Assembly: GCA_018396705.1 (NCBI GenBank)
Contig: JAGTQZ010000006.1
Coordinates: 142,059-206,058, forward strand
DNA length: 64,000 nucleotides
Source of the DNA: Candidatus Bathyarchaeota archaeon
GTDB taxonomy: Archaea > Thermoproteota > Bathyarchaeia > Bathyarchaeales > Bathycorpusculaceae
Direction of reading: 5' to 3'
Below, one piece after another: positions 35,623-43,962 of the stretch. Both the position numbers and the translations under genes were made by a program. The number at the start of each line of letters is the position of its first letter. Position 1 is the stretch's first letter. Under the pieces are notes generated by a model, which saw only the letters and a program-made list of their open reading frames with translations, was not told the origin of the DNA and ran no database searches.

Positions 35623-35988
35623 ATGGGCATCCACATTATCGCCGAATTTCGGGGCGTGGATCCCCGAAAGATATCCAGAGTAGAAGATCTCCGGGTGGTT
35701 TTAGATAGGGTAGTTGCTAAATCTGGCTTACATGCTGTTTCTTCAAGTTTCCACCAGTTTGAGCCTCATGGAGTTTCTGCCATATACCTTCTAAGTGAAT
35801 CTCACTTAAGTGTTCACACATGGCCGGAATATGGTTATGTAGCGTTGGACATTTTCACGTGTGGAGATGATGGTCCCGCCTTAAATGCTTTCGAGCTGTT
35901 GCTTGAAGAGTTTCAACCTAAAAAAGTTGAGAAACGCGTTATTAGGAGGGCTGTTCTTGGAGAGGGTAGAAACCAAAATCCTGCGTGA
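35623..35988 (+). CDS. speD: S-adenosylmethionine decarboxylase proenzyme (SpeD/SpeH type)
   Basis: A 121-residue proenzyme that self-cleaves at E59-S60 in LSESHLSVHTWPE to create the pyruvoyl cofactor, giving decarboxylated SAM for aminopropyl transfer. FTCGD (79-83) carries the conserved catalytic Cys80. Size is that of prokaryotic class 1B enzymes. ATG 35623 has GGGTG upstream; GTG 35614 would add three residues. Its 3' end overlaps bpsA by 32 nt. Confidence 0.94.
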   Translation: MGIHIIAEFRGVDPRKISRVEDLRVVLDRVVAKSGLHAVSSSFHQFEPHGVSAIYLLSESHLSVHTWPEYGYVALDIFTCGDDGPALNAFELLLEEFQPKKVEKRVIRRAVLGEGRNQNPA

Positions 35989-37012
35989 ACTTGCCGTTTC
36001 AAGAAAAACATTTTGGGAATTGCTTGACAAAGTTAACAGCCCTTTGAAGGATTTTGTGCTTTCGCTTAAAAACCTTGATGCGAAAGGACTTATTACTGCA
36101 GGTGTAAACGGTTTCTATCTAACTGAAGACGGGAAACGCCAAGTTAACCCGAGAAGCCTAGAATTTAGCGCTGAAATCTGTCCACACTGCCTTGGTAAGC
36201 GAATAATTCTAGAGGCGAAGTTCCAGCAAGTCCTTGAAGAGTTTAAGCGAATAGCCGAGAAAAGACCTCAACCAAGACTTGATTTTTTCCAGGGTTACAT
36301 GCTTGAGAGAGATGTTGTTGCAAGGGCAGCTTTTATGCATTATTATGGCGACCTAGACGGCAAAAGTATAGCCTTAATAGGCGATGATGACCTACTTAGC
36401 ATAGCCTTAGCCTTGGCTGGGCTTCCGTCAAACATAACAGTTTTAGATATTGATGAGAGGCTTGGCGAGTTTATTAAAAAAGTCAGCAAAGACCATGGCT
36501 TTAACATAGAATATGTAGCGTATAATGTTGCTGACCCGTTGCCCCACGAGTTGCGGGGAAGGTTTGACGTGTTCTCCTCTGAGCCTCTCGAGACATCGTC
36601 TGGCTTGAAGGCGTTCATTTTGCGTGGCATTGATTGTCTAAAAGAAAATGGTGTTGGATATTTTGGTTTAACCCTTTATGAAGCTTCACTTAAAAAGTGG
36701 CTGGCTGTTCAAAAACTATTAGCAAGGATGAACTGCGTTGTCACCGACATCATTCAAGGGTTCTCCGTTTACCCGATGGATTATGGCACTGCAAATTATG
36801 AAGAGTTTGCCCACCATCTAGGTTTTGATATATGTAAAAACCCAGGGATAAACTGGTATAAATCCGCATTATTCAGATTTCAAGTGCTTGGCAAACCGAA
36901 ACTTTCAGCTGAAATGGACAAAAAATTTAGGATAAAGTTCATTGACCCAGAAGAAGACCTAACCCATCCTGAACTGCAACGTGAAATTCTCAAGAGGATA
37001 AACGCTAAATAA
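35957..37012 (+). CDS. bpsA: branched-chain polyamine synthase BpsA
   Basis: A 351-residue aminopropyltransferase (formerly DUF43). An N-terminal winged helix (about 1-65) is followed by a zinc-type Cys pair (CPHC) and the catalytic Rossmann domain with GDDDL and the SSEPLETSSGLKAF region. BpsA makes N4-bis(aminopropyl)spermidine from spermidine using decarboxylated SAM from SpeD, just upstream. The start is TTG 35957, 6 nt after a perfect GGAGGG that lies inside speD; an ATG at 35885 has no such site. Confidence 0.92.
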   Translation: MERVETKILRELAVSRKTFWELLDKVNSPLKDFVLSLKNLDAKGLITAGVNGFYLTEDGKRQVNPRSLEFSAEICPHCLGKRIILEAKFQQVLEEFKRIAEKRPQPRLDFFQGYMLERDVVARAAFMHYYGDLDGKSIALIGDDDLLSIALALAGLPSNITVLDIDERLGEFIKKVSKDHGFNIEYVAYNVADPLPHELRGRFDVFSSEPLETSSGLKAFILRGIDCLKENGVGYFGLTLYEASLKKWLAVQKLLARMNCVVTDIIQGFSVYPMDYGTANYEEFAHHLGFDICKNPGINWYKSALFRFQVLGKPKLSAEMDKKFRIKFIDPEEDLTHPELQREILKRINAK

Positions 37013-37049
37013 TAATATGATAACCGAATGGGAATTGGGCGGTAATTTT

Positions 37050-37565
37050 ATGTCACCAAGCAAACTGGGTAAGGAAGTAAGCATTACTATTGCTGGCATA
37101 AGAATTCGCCATGCCAATGAAGAAGATCTACAACAAATCGTTAGGTTATCCGAAAAACTTGGAAGGGATGAAAGCGCTATGGATTCCATGGTCTCGCCTA
37201 TGCCTAGCGAATTTCAGAACCCAAATTGGATCCTCAAAAACATTAAGGGCGAAAATACCGTGGTCTTTGTAGCTGAAGTTGAAGGAAAAGTTGTTGGATA
37301 TTCTCTTGGTTGGGTTAGTCAACCTTGGTCTTACAAAGCTAAAAGAGGATATATTTGCGACTGTTTTGTGGAAAAATCATATAGGCGACGCGGCGTAGGC
37401 AAGGCTCTGATAAGGGCTATGCTTGAGTGGTTCAAAAACAAGGGCGTAGAATGTGTTGAAGCAGACGTTTACTCGCGCAATGCTCCTTCCTTAGCATTAT
37501 TCAAAAGGTTAGGGTTTGAAGAAGTCTCCAAAAGATTACGCTTAACATTTAACAACAAGCGATAA
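37050..37565 (+). CDS. GNAT family N-acetyltransferase
   Basis: About 171 residues with the GNAT fold; the acetyl-CoA loop is YRRRGVGKALIRAML and the C-terminal block is NAPSLALFKRLGFEE. It resembles Rim-type and ribosomal N-acetyltransferases only in general form. It follows BpsA by 37 nt on the same strand, so a polyamine substrate is conceivable but not shown. ATG 37050 has GGCGGT upstream; ATG 37017 adds 11 residues. Confidence 0.82.
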   Translation: MSPSKLGKEVSITIAGIRIRHANEEDLQQIVRLSEKLGRDESAMDSMVSPMPSEFQNPNWILKNIKGENTVVFVAEVEGKVVGYSLGWVSQPWSYKAKRGYICDCFVEKSYRRRGVGKALIRAMLEWFKNKGVECVEADVYSRNAPSLALFKRLGFEEVSKRLRLTFNNKR

Positions 37566-37577
37566 CAACCTTTGGAA

Positions 37578-38483
37578 CTATTTCAGTATCATATCCACAA
37601 ATTTTTCCGGTCTAAACTCTTCTAAATCGTCGTATTTTTGGCCAGTTCCAACAAATATTATGGGTTTCTGCGTTACATAGGTCACGCTTAGAGCTGAGCC
37701 ACCTTTAATATCTGCATCCACTTTTGTCAATATTGTAGCATCTATGCTGACACTTTTGTGAAATTCTTCCGCCTGCATGACAGCGTCATTCCCAGTAAAA
37801 GCGTCAACGGTTAAAATGGTTAAATCTGGGTTCACTACCCTCTTAACTTTTGCAAGCTCATTCATGAGGTTTCTGTTTGTTTGCATCCGCCCAGCAGTGT
37901 CAATTAAGACAACGTGGATTCCATGGGCTCTTGCATGGTTTATAGCATCGTATGCTACCGCAGCTGGGTCTGCGCCATACTTATGTTTTATCACTCGAAC
38001 TCCCAATCGTTTGGCATGAGTTTCTAATTGTTCGATTGAACCAGCCCGGTAAGTGTCGCTGCAGGCTAGCACAACCGTATAGCCCTTCTTGTTTAGCATA
38101 TGTGCAACTTTGGCGATAGTCGTTGTCTTTCCAGTACCATTTATCCCAACAAAGACTATTACGAACGGTTCGTTTCTTCGGCGTTTCTCATCAATAGCCT
38201 TCAACAAGTCTATTTCGTTGTTTGCCCGCATCACTTCAAGAAGCACTTCGCGGAGGTTTTGCTCCACAATTTTCCTTTTATCCTCAAGTCGTTTAATCTG
38301 CAGTCCAGCGAGACGCTTTTCCATTTCATCGCATATTCGCTCTGCCACCGGCACCGCTACATCATTCTCTATTAGGGTTAACTTAAACTCCGAAAGGATT
38401 GGACGAAGATTTTCTGTCTTAAGCTCGGTGGTTGTGATTTTATTTACTAAACTGCTGAAGCCGGATTTAAGTTTCTCAAACAT
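37578..38483 (-). CDS. ftsY: signal recognition particle receptor FtsY
   Basis: A 301-residue SRP GTPase. N domain (about 1-85), then G domain with P-loop GINGTGKTTT, DTYRAGSIEQLETHA, DTAGRMQTN and TKVD. It docks the SRP-ribosome complex at the membrane. Archaeal FtsY of this length lacks the long acidic A domain. It is the last gene of the minus-strand operon that runs from RNase P subunit to FtsY and overlaps prefoldin alpha by 8 nt. Confidence 0.94.
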   Translation of the reverse strand: MFEKLKSGFSSLVNKITTTELKTENLRPILSEFKLTLIENDVAVPVAERICDEMEKRLAGLQIKRLEDKRKIVEQNLREVLLEVMRANNEIDLLKAIDEKRRRNEPFVIVFVGINGTGKTTTIAKVAHMLNKKGYTVVLACSDTYRAGSIEQLETHAKRLGVRVIKHKYGADPAAVAYDAINHARAHGIHVVLIDTAGRMQTNRNLMNELAKVKRVVNPDLTILTVDAFTGNDAVMQAEEFHKSVSIDATILTKVDADIKGGSALSVTYVTQKPIIFVGTGQKYDDLEEFRPEKFVDMILK

Positions 38484-38937
38484 TATCGGCGGGGGACTCC
38501 TTCCTCAACTCTGCTGCCAGTTCTTCAAAGCGCTCCCTATCCTCGTTGATTCTATCTATAACCTGTGAAAATTGTTGCTGAAGTGAGGCTCTGCTTCTTT
38601 CCATGTCCTCAAGCCTTTTTCTGATTATCTCCTTAGCTTCTTGTATGGTTTTTTCAACGGAAACGCCTGCGCCTATGCCCACTGTAACCTTATCTGAAGT
38701 TTCAAGCCTCGCCTTTATGTAAGAGTTTCCCCCTATGGGAATTAGAAGTTCTGTGTTTTCTTTCTGTTTTTCTAGCCCTTCCAGCGTCATGTTTGCATAG
38801 GTCAAGTCTGCGATGACAGCGTTCACCATGTTTATTCTGGCCTGCAAGGCTTCAGCTGTCTGTTCCAAGATGCGCATTTCAACACTGAGTCTTCTTAATT
38901 CATCTTCAACTTTACTCGCCAATTTTGTCTTCTCCAC
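38476..38937 (-). CDS. pfdA: prefoldin alpha subunit
   Basis: A 153-residue protein with N- and C-terminal coiled-coil helices separated by a beta-hairpin region containing ELLIPIGGNSYIKARL. It forms the hexameric prefoldin chaperone with beta subunits. It overlaps eL20 by 26 nt and FtsY by 8 nt, showing tight translational coupling. Confidence 0.92.
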   Translation of the reverse strand: MEKTKLASKVEDELRRLSVEMRILEQTAEALQARINMVNAVIADLTYANMTLEGLEKQKENTELLIPIGGNSYIKARLETSDKVTVGIGAGVSVEKTIQEAKEIIRKRLEDMERSRASLQQQFSQVIDRINEDRERFEELAAELRKESPADNV

Positions 38938-39163
38938 TCAAAAGTTTTCTTATTAAGGGATCCTCAACCTGGTTATGGGCTATTTCTTTCACTTCATTGA
39001 TTTTTATTTGAAACCGTTTAACACGGTGTTTGCTGCCCAGTTCCATGTAGATTTTTTCAACAGCGTGTTCGGGCTTAATAGCTATTACTTCTTTTTCGAA
39101 GGGTGTTTGCCAGTTCGGTTTTCGAATTTCACCTATGATCCTGAAAACTCTCACTTCACTCAT
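38912..39163 (-). CDS. ribosomal protein eL20 (LX/L18a)
   Basis: An 83-residue protein; VFRIIGEIRKPNWQTPFEKEV and the ending around IKINEVKEI match archaeal LX/eL20. It overlaps aIF6 by 8 nt upstream and prefoldin alpha by 26 nt downstream. Confidence 0.9.
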   Translation of the reverse strand: MSEVRVFRIIGEIRKPNWQTPFEKEVIAIKPEHAVEKIYMELGSKHRVKRFQIKINEVKEIAHNQVEDPLIRKLLSGEDKIGE

Positions 39164-39836
39164 CTTCCTTCATTACACCCAAGGCATGTCCAATTATAAA
39201 CATTTCTGGACCTGTTGTTAGGGAACCAGCAACAGCCGCATGACTATTCCCGATAAGTCCGGTTCCCACATATGGTATGCCGCAATTGACTGTGCCAACA
39301 TCAACAGGTACTTTTAACACTTCCTCCAAAAGTTTTCTTTCGGAATCTTTCAATAATGGGTGTGCCAAAATTCCTTTGTTAGTTGCAACGGCTAGGGCGC
39401 CCACATATGGAAGTTGGGCGATTTCGCTTGGAACTGCTTCAACGCCTAAAGCGTCTGAGATTTTTTTGATTTCTGACTGTTTAAGTCTTGGATCTACGAT
39501 AGCCCCGTAGTCATTCGCCAAAACCATGTTTCCGTAGGCTGTCTTTTTTGTTTCCATCACCGTTATGTTCCCTTCAAAGACAGACTTTATTGCTTCAATT
39601 TCTTCGTCTCTCACATAGTGGGGCAATAATACTCCATTCGAGTTTGCACACGCTAATGCCCCAACCAAAACTGAGCCGCCTATGTTTGTGTGAACCAACT
39701 CAACTTTAAGCCAATCAGCCAGTCTTTCAGCCTTTTTGATGGGCACAAATTTTGGAATTATGAGCATTTTTTCAGTAGCTAATGCGTATACCCCTATGCT
39801 TGCACTTCCAAAGAGGTTTGTAAGGTAAATCGCCAA
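39156..39836 (-). CDS. translation initiation factor aIF6
   Basis: A 226-residue pentein-fold protein (five repeats; examples VGALACANSNGVLLP, VGALAVATNKGILAHP and PYVGTGLIGNSHAAVAG). It binds uL14 on the large subunit and blocks premature joining of subunits. It starts just after eL31 (2 nt) and ends within eL20. Confidence 0.94.
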   Translation of the reverse strand: MAIYLTNLFGSASIGVYALATEKMLIIPKFVPIKKAERLADWLKVELVHTNIGGSVLVGALACANSNGVLLPHYVRDEEIEAIKSVFEGNITVMETKKTAYGNMVLANDYGAIVDPRLKQSEIKKISDALGVEAVPSEIAQLPYVGALAVATNKGILAHPLLKDSERKLLEEVLKVPVDVGTVNCGIPYVGTGLIGNSHAAVAGSLTTGPEMFIIGHALGVMKEDE

Positions 39837-39838
39837 GC

Positions 39839-40306
39839 TTAGTCTCCTTCAGCCAAATAAACCGTAACATTTCCATCCTTATCTTTTGCAGCTCTAACAC
39901 GGATTTTCCGAGGAGGCTTTTCAATACCTCTACTCCAAACTCTTTCGTTTACCTCGTTGCTTATGATGACCCTTTTAGGTTCTGCCTCATCTTCCTCTCC
40001 TTTAGCTTCCAGCTTCATATGCCTTTTTATAAAATCACGTATTATCCTAATGGCCTTGGGTGCCCTTTTGTTTGGGGGTACAATACATGCTTTTCCTAAC
40101 GGGATTGTGTAAAATCTTTCTTCAACAATTTCTTTTTCTATTTCTTCCTTTGCTGACGGTTTGATTTCTTCCCCCTCTTTCCCTTCGACACCCTCGACTT
40201 CTTCCTTTTTTACTTCTGATTCTTTCTCTTCCTCTTCTAAGGCCTTTTCTTCAACCTTTCCAGCAAGTTCATCCACTTTTCCTCTGTTTTCCTCTTCAAA
40301 TTTCAT
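39839..40306 (-). CDS. ribosomal protein eL31 with long charged N-terminal extension
   Basis: The C-terminal about 90 residues (RFYTIPLGKACIVPPNKRAP to VRAAKDKDGNVTVYL) are a standard archaeal eL31 (usually 85-100 residues in total). The first about 62 residues are a Glu/Lys tract with very few hydrophobic residues. ATG 40306 has GGTGG upstream; GTG 40315 would add three more residues. The extension has no family match that I recognise. It sits between eL39 and aIF6, the usual archaeal order. Confidence 0.92.
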   Translation of the reverse strand: MKFEEENRGKVDELAGKVEEKALEEEEKESEVKKEEVEGVEGKEGEEIKPSAKEEIEKEIVEERFYTIPLGKACIVPPNKRAPKAIRIIRDFIKRHMKLEAKGEEDEAEPKRVIISNEVNERVWSRGIEKPPRKIRVRAAKDKDGNVTVYLAEGD

Positions 40307-40316
40307 ATTTTCCACC

Positions 40317-40472
40317 TTAGGCCTTTATTTTTCTGGTTCTCCAGTGTCTCCTTTTGGGGTGTGTTCTAAATTTTCCAGCAGTTTTGGCAATAACCCATGT
40401 TGGAACGGCTCTTTTCACTTTTCCAGCCTTTGCCAACCTTCTCTTTTTTGCCGGAGGTTTAAACCTTGCCAT
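40317..40472 (-). CDS. ribosomal protein eL39
   Basis: A 51-residue, extremely basic protein starting [17 protein letters not shown] and ending [10 protein letters not shown], the near-universal eL39 pattern (PKRRHWRRTKL in relatives). It lines the ribosome exit tunnel. Its place between PDCD5 and eL31 is the standard archaeal neighbourhood. It is too short for many gene callers. Confidence 0.95.
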   Translation of the reverse strand: MARFKPPAKKRRLAKAGKVKRAVPTWVIAKTAGKFRTHPKRRHWRTRKIKA

Positions 40473-40474
40473 TC

Positions 40475-40804
40475 TTACAACCTTCTTATTCTTATTTCCC
40501 TTCTGTGAGATTGCAGCTGAACCAAAATCTGTTTAAGTTGTTCATCTGTAAGCGGGATTGGCAGTCTCCCAGCTTGGGCAAGCTGAATTAGCTGCATTTC
40601 AAGCTGAGCTGTAAACTCTGGCTTTACAAGCTTAAGGTTTGCAAGTCGTTGCCGTGCCTCAGGTGTCAAAATGCTTTTCAAGATTGCTTGTTTCTGAAGT
40701 TCAAGCTGTTGTTCCATTTGAGCTTTCCTTTGTTCCTCAGCAAGTTTCCGCTGTAAAGCCAGAAGCTTTTTTTGGCGGAGTTCCTCAAGTTCTTCTTCCG
40801 ACAT
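40475..40804 (-). CDS. PDCD5-related DNA-binding protein
   Basis: A 109-residue helical protein. [19 protein letters not shown] and [18 protein letters not shown] are the family signature. Archaeal members bind DNA and the eukaryotic one binds the CCT chaperonin; the archaeal role is uncertain. It is located between eS19 (3 nt upstream) and eL39, an arrangement conserved in archaea. Confidence 0.92.
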   Translation of the reverse strand: MSEEELEELRQKKLLALQRKLAEEQRKAQMEQQLELQKQAILKSILTPEARQRLANLKLVKPEFTAQLEMQLIQLAQAGRLPIPLTDEQLKQILVQLQSHRREIRIRRL

Positions 40805-40807
40805 TGT

Positions 40808-41275
40808 CTATTCACTCGCCCGGTATTTCTCCAGTTCTGGCATTCTTTTTATCAGGTCCTTCATTACGTCCTCAGCTATTTCCTCAAGAAGTCTCCGCCC
40901 TTCCTTTGTCACTCGTCTTCCTTTATTCTGGTATTTTTCGATTAAACCTGCTTCTTCAAGCTGTTGAAGGGCCTTCCTTATTATTGCGCCGCCAGACTTA
41001 ACAGCGTGTTCCGGTCTAACTCCAAAATCCTTTCTCCCGCCGTACTCAGCGCGTAGCCGTTCAATGCCTATCGGCCCATGTGTATAGATCTTCCGTAATA
41101 AGGACGCGCAACGTATATACCACCAGTCCGGGTTTTCAGGGGGCCTCTGTACGTGGGCACCGGTTTTCACCACGTTCGCCCATGGAGGGGGTTTTACTTC
41201 GTCTATGTTCCCTTTTATATAGTAAGCTAGTTTTTGAATGAATTCTTGTGCTGGGACATCATGTGGTGTTGGCAA
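40808..41275 (-). CDS. ribosomal protein eS19
   Basis: A 155-residue protein beginning MPTPHDVPAQEFIQKLAYY and carrying DWWYIRCASLLRKIYTHGPIG-type sequence; a winged-helix-like fold on the 30S head. Length and position are typical. Confidence 0.95.
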   Translation of the reverse strand: MPTPHDVPAQEFIQKLAYYIKGNIDEVKPPPWANVVKTGAHVQRPPENPDWWYIRCASLLRKIYTHGPIGIERLRAEYGGRKDFGVRPEHAVKSGGAIIRKALQQLEEAGLIEKYQNKGRRVTKEGRRLLEEIAEDVMKDLIKRMPELEKYRASE

Positions 41276-41332
41276 CTTTTCTTTGCCTCGCTTGCTTCCT
41301 TCTGTAATTCAACAAGCCTAATATAAAGGCTT

Positions 41333-41605
41333 TCACTTTTCTGATGGTTTTCTTCGACGTTTGTAAAGGATAAAAGTGTGTCCTCTGACCTCAACCAACT
41401 CAGCTTCTATGCGTTTAGAAATTTTCGCTGCAATTTCGGCTGTTTTTGCCTCTTTTAAGGATGTCCTTAAAACCTTAACCTTGACGATCTCTCTTTGTTC
41501 CAACCGTTTTTCAATTTCCTTTATAAGTTCATCTGAGACTTGTTCTTTGCCAATCCACACTGTAGGTTTTTCGCGGCTAAATTCTCTTTTTATGCGACGT
41601 TTCAT
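41333..41605 (-). CDS. YhbY/CRM-domain RNA-binding protein
   Basis: A 90-residue CRM domain: PTVWIGKEQVSDELIKEI at the N-terminus and EVRGHTFILYKRR at the C-terminus. Bacterial YhbY binds pre-50S particles, and the archaeal protein lies among ribosome genes between RNase P subunit 4 and eS19. Confidence 0.9.
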   Translation of the reverse strand: MKRRIKREFSREKPTVWIGKEQVSDELIKEIEKRLEQREIVKVKVLRTSLKEAKTAEIAAKISKRIEAELVEVRGHTFILYKRRRKPSEK

Positions 41606-41618
41606 TGCCGGAGTCAGC

Positions 41619-41939
41619 TTACTCGTTCCGTTTATCCCTCCTTTTCAAGGGAATGCGCATATGTCTGCCGCATTTGAGGCATGTGATAACTACATGGGGC
41701 TCCCTTCGCTGCTTTATGCGGACACGGCAGCTGGTACCGGGCAGGATAAAGCCTTTACAGTGTCGGCAAACCATGCGCCTATACTCAGTTGGCAAGCGAA
41801 CCTTTGCCGCCATGGCCACTCGACGTGCTATATCCACATAATGCTGAGCCAATTGTGGATCTTCTTTATGAATTTCAATGGCTGAGTGGAATAGCGTCTG
41901 GACGCGCTGTTTAGCTATTCGCTTGATTATAGCGTTCAT
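41619..41939 (-). CDS. rnp4: ribonuclease P protein component 4 (Rpp21)
   Basis: A 106-residue zinc protein: helical N-terminus then CRHC and CLKC pairs that form the zinc ribbon of archaeal Rpp21. It assists the RNase P RNA in tRNA 5' maturation. It is the first gene of the minus-strand translation operon running to FtsY. Confidence 0.92.
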   Translation of the reverse strand: MNAIIKRIAKQRVQTLFHSAIEIHKEDPQLAQHYVDIARRVAMAAKVRLPTEYRRMVCRHCKGFILPGTSCRVRIKQRREPHVVITCLKCGRHMRIPLKRRDKRNE

Positions 41940-42095
41940 TCTTCTACCAGCATTTGCCGCTTGAAATAGTGCGGTTAACCTACATCACTATTTACCGTAA
42001 ATTAATCCTAAAAAGGGTTATTGCATCAAGAGCTTGGACGCTGTTTTTTGTCTTGTTGGATAGAAACCGATAATTTGAACTAACGTTATAAACAA

Positions 42096-42103
42096 AAATT
42101 TAT
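42096..42103 (+). promoter_or_regulatory. TATA box, aldolase-family gene (leaderless)
   Basis: AAATTTAT is centred 26 bp before ATG 42126, placing transcription start at the codon and supporting this ATG. Confidence 0.5.
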
Positions 42104-42125
42104 CTGTAAAGGGACTGCGGATTAT

Positions 42126-42941
42126 ATGAGGTTTGACGTTATGACCGAAATTGGGAAAAAAATTAGGCTTGATAGAATAATGAACCGAAACACTGGAAAA
42201 ACTGTGATAATTCCAATGGATCACGGGATAACATTAGGTCCAATTAAGGGTCTAGAAAACCTCAAAGATACGGTTAACAAGGTTGCCGAAGGAGGAGCTA
42301 ACGCTGTACTTCTACATAAAGGAATGATTAGAGCAGGTTACAGGGGCTATGGAAAGGATATAGGCCTAATCATGCATCTGTCTGCCAGCACCGCCTTAGG
42401 GCCAGATCCAAATGCAAAAGTGCAGGTGGCTGATGTAGTGGAGGCTATTAAATTCGGCGCGGATGCGGTTTCAGTCCACATAAACGTCGGCTCTAGGACT
42501 GAATCCGAACAACTTAAGTTTCTAGGTAAGCTTGCAAAAATATGCGAGGATTGGGGCATGCCCCTTCTTGCGATGATGTATCCTAGAGGTGAAAAAATAA
42601 AAAACGAGTATGATGTCGACGTTGTTAAGCATGCTGCAAGAATAGGCGCAGAGTTAGGTGCAGATATCATCAAGACCAATTATACTGGAAGCATGGAAAC
42701 CTTCCGGGAAGTCGTTAAAGGGTGTCCGGTGCCCGTAGTCATGGCCGGAGGCCCGAAAACAAATACAGACGAAGAATTCTGTAACATGGTGTACGGCGCT
42801 ATACGCGCCGGTGCTGCAGGTGTAGCAGCTGGTCGAAACGTTTTCCAACATGAGAACCCAACAAAGATGGTTCAAGTGCTATGCGGCATAGTTCATGAAG
42901 GTCTTGACGTAAAAACAGCACTTAAAAGATACATGAAATAA
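42126..42941 (+). CDS. class I aldolase of FBA/ADH-synthase family (2-amino-3,7-dideoxy-D-threo-hept-6-ulosonate synthase)
   Basis: A 271-residue TIM barrel. The [20 protein letters not shown] start, KTNYTGS (Schiff-base lysine region) and [11 protein letters not shown] then GRNVFQ (phosphate loops) fit archaeal DhnA-family enzymes. MDHGxxxGPIKGLE favours ADH synthase, first step of the archaeal aromatic amino-acid route, over fructose-bisphosphate aldolase. Substrate remains a family-level inference. The TATA box supports ATG 42126. Confidence 0.88.
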   Translation: MRFDVMTEIGKKIRLDRIMNRNTGKTVIIPMDHGITLGPIKGLENLKDTVNKVAEGGANAVLLHKGMIRAGYRGYGKDIGLIMHLSASTALGPDPNAKVQVADVVEAIKFGADAVSVHINVGSRTESEQLKFLGKLAKICEDWGMPLLAMMYPRGEKIKNEYDVDVVKHAARIGAELGADIIKTNYTGSMETFREVVKGCPVPVVMAGGPKTNTDEEFCNMVYGAIRAGAAGVAAGRNVFQHENPTKMVQVLCGIVHEGLDVKTALKRYMK

Positions 42942-43065
42942 ACGGCGAAATTAAAACCTATTCTTTATGTTATCCCCCATTACCCTAAAATATATTATCT
43001 AACTTTTCTGACCACAATGATTGAAAGACTTTAGAAGTGCACCACATAGCAAAATCTAAGGGAGG

Positions 43066-43088
43066 CATCGGAACCGTAGGTTCCGATG
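43066..43088 (+). other. perfect 10 bp inverted repeat with 3 nt loop
   Basis: CATCGGAACC-GTA-GGTTCCGATG is a perfect hairpin in the intergenic region before the accessory block, flanked by GGGAGG and a G-rich run. It has no T tract after it. Its place between the aldolase gene and a nuclease-like gene makes it a candidate RNA or boundary element. Confidence 0.5.
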
Positions 43089-43184
43089 AGGTGCGGGGGG
43101 TGGGATTTCAGCATTAATTTACTGGTAAATATTGCTTTATAACATCGTTGCAGAGCAAGCAGGAACATGAAGGAATATAAGTAT

Positions 43185-43874
43185 CTAATCTTTCGCCTTC
43201 CTAAAATCGCAAAAGTAAAGGTGATATGCTGAAGGAAAAAGAGTGTTTATATCTATTCTGGCGTAGTCTAATTTGAAGTTTCTTTTTACATTAATACCTT
43301 CAAGAAATCTCTCCAGTAAGTTAAATGAACGATTATTATTAAAACCATATTTCTCATTGTATTTTATTTCGTACTCGCCCCAACATATGTATTCCATAGG
43401 CAAATCATGCACTTTCTTTCTCAAATCGCGAGACAAAATGGTCAAAATGAAAATGTCCGGAGCCTTATTTAACACATCTTCGAGTATAGATAGCGTCATA
43501 CTCCAACTATAAGACTTGTGCTCCCTTTTTAAGGAGTTAAGCGTGAATAGAAGCTTATCAATGTCCCATTGGTTCTTATTCATCTCTTTTTCAAGTCTAT
43601 TTCTAAGATCAGACTCGTAATAGAATTTTATTTCAATTGTAGTTCCATTTACAACTAGATCGTACCAATAATTCTTTCCTTGAGATTTTTCAAGAATAAC
43701 ATCGAAACCCTGTTTGTACAAATGTTTTGCCAAAATATAGCACATAGGACGCTCCTGTTTGATGTGCACACCATAACGGCTCAATTCCTTAAGTTCTTCT
43801 ACGTACGAGTCAGAAAGAAAAATCCTTTTTAAGTCATCGATCTCTAGCCACTTTTGCCCCTTCGCTTCTTCCAT
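43185..43874 (-). CDS. hypothetical protein with PD-(D/E)XK nuclease-like core
   Basis: A 229-residue protein. A helix followed by YKQGFDVILEK, then D72 in YDLVV and E81-x-K83 in TTIEIKFYY, is the D-x8-E-x-K active-site pattern of PD-(D/E)XK nucleases. No family name is recognised. The C-terminal half is aromatic-rich without membrane segments. ATG 43874 is the start; it diverges from the membrane winged-helix operon at 43963. Base composition is more A/T-rich than its neighbours, consistent with accessory origin. Nuclease activity is inferred. Confidence 0.62.
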   Translation of the reverse strand: MEEAKGQKWLEIDDLKRIFLSDSYVEELKELSRYGVHIKQERPMCYILAKHLYKQGFDVILEKSQGKNYWYDLVVNGTTIEIKFYYESDLRNRLEKEMNKNQWDIDKLLFTLNSLKREHKSYSWSMTLSILEDVLNKAPDIFILTILSRDLRKKVHDLPMEYICWGEYEIKYNEKYGFNNNRSFNLLERFLEGINVKRNFKLDYARIDINTLFPSAYHLYFCDFRKAKD

Positions 43875-43962
43875 AGACTTGTTCCACTCAATAACATTGG
43901 CTTATAACAAGGTTGGACTACATTAAAGTTAAGTATTTTCCAGCGCTCTATTTAGATATCTG

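Noticed and set aside
35547..35708. A 53-codon upstream frame starting in the speD leader and overlapping speD
   Set aside because: It is out of frame with speD and has no good RBS; a uORF role like that in eukaryotic AdoMetDC is possible but unsupported.
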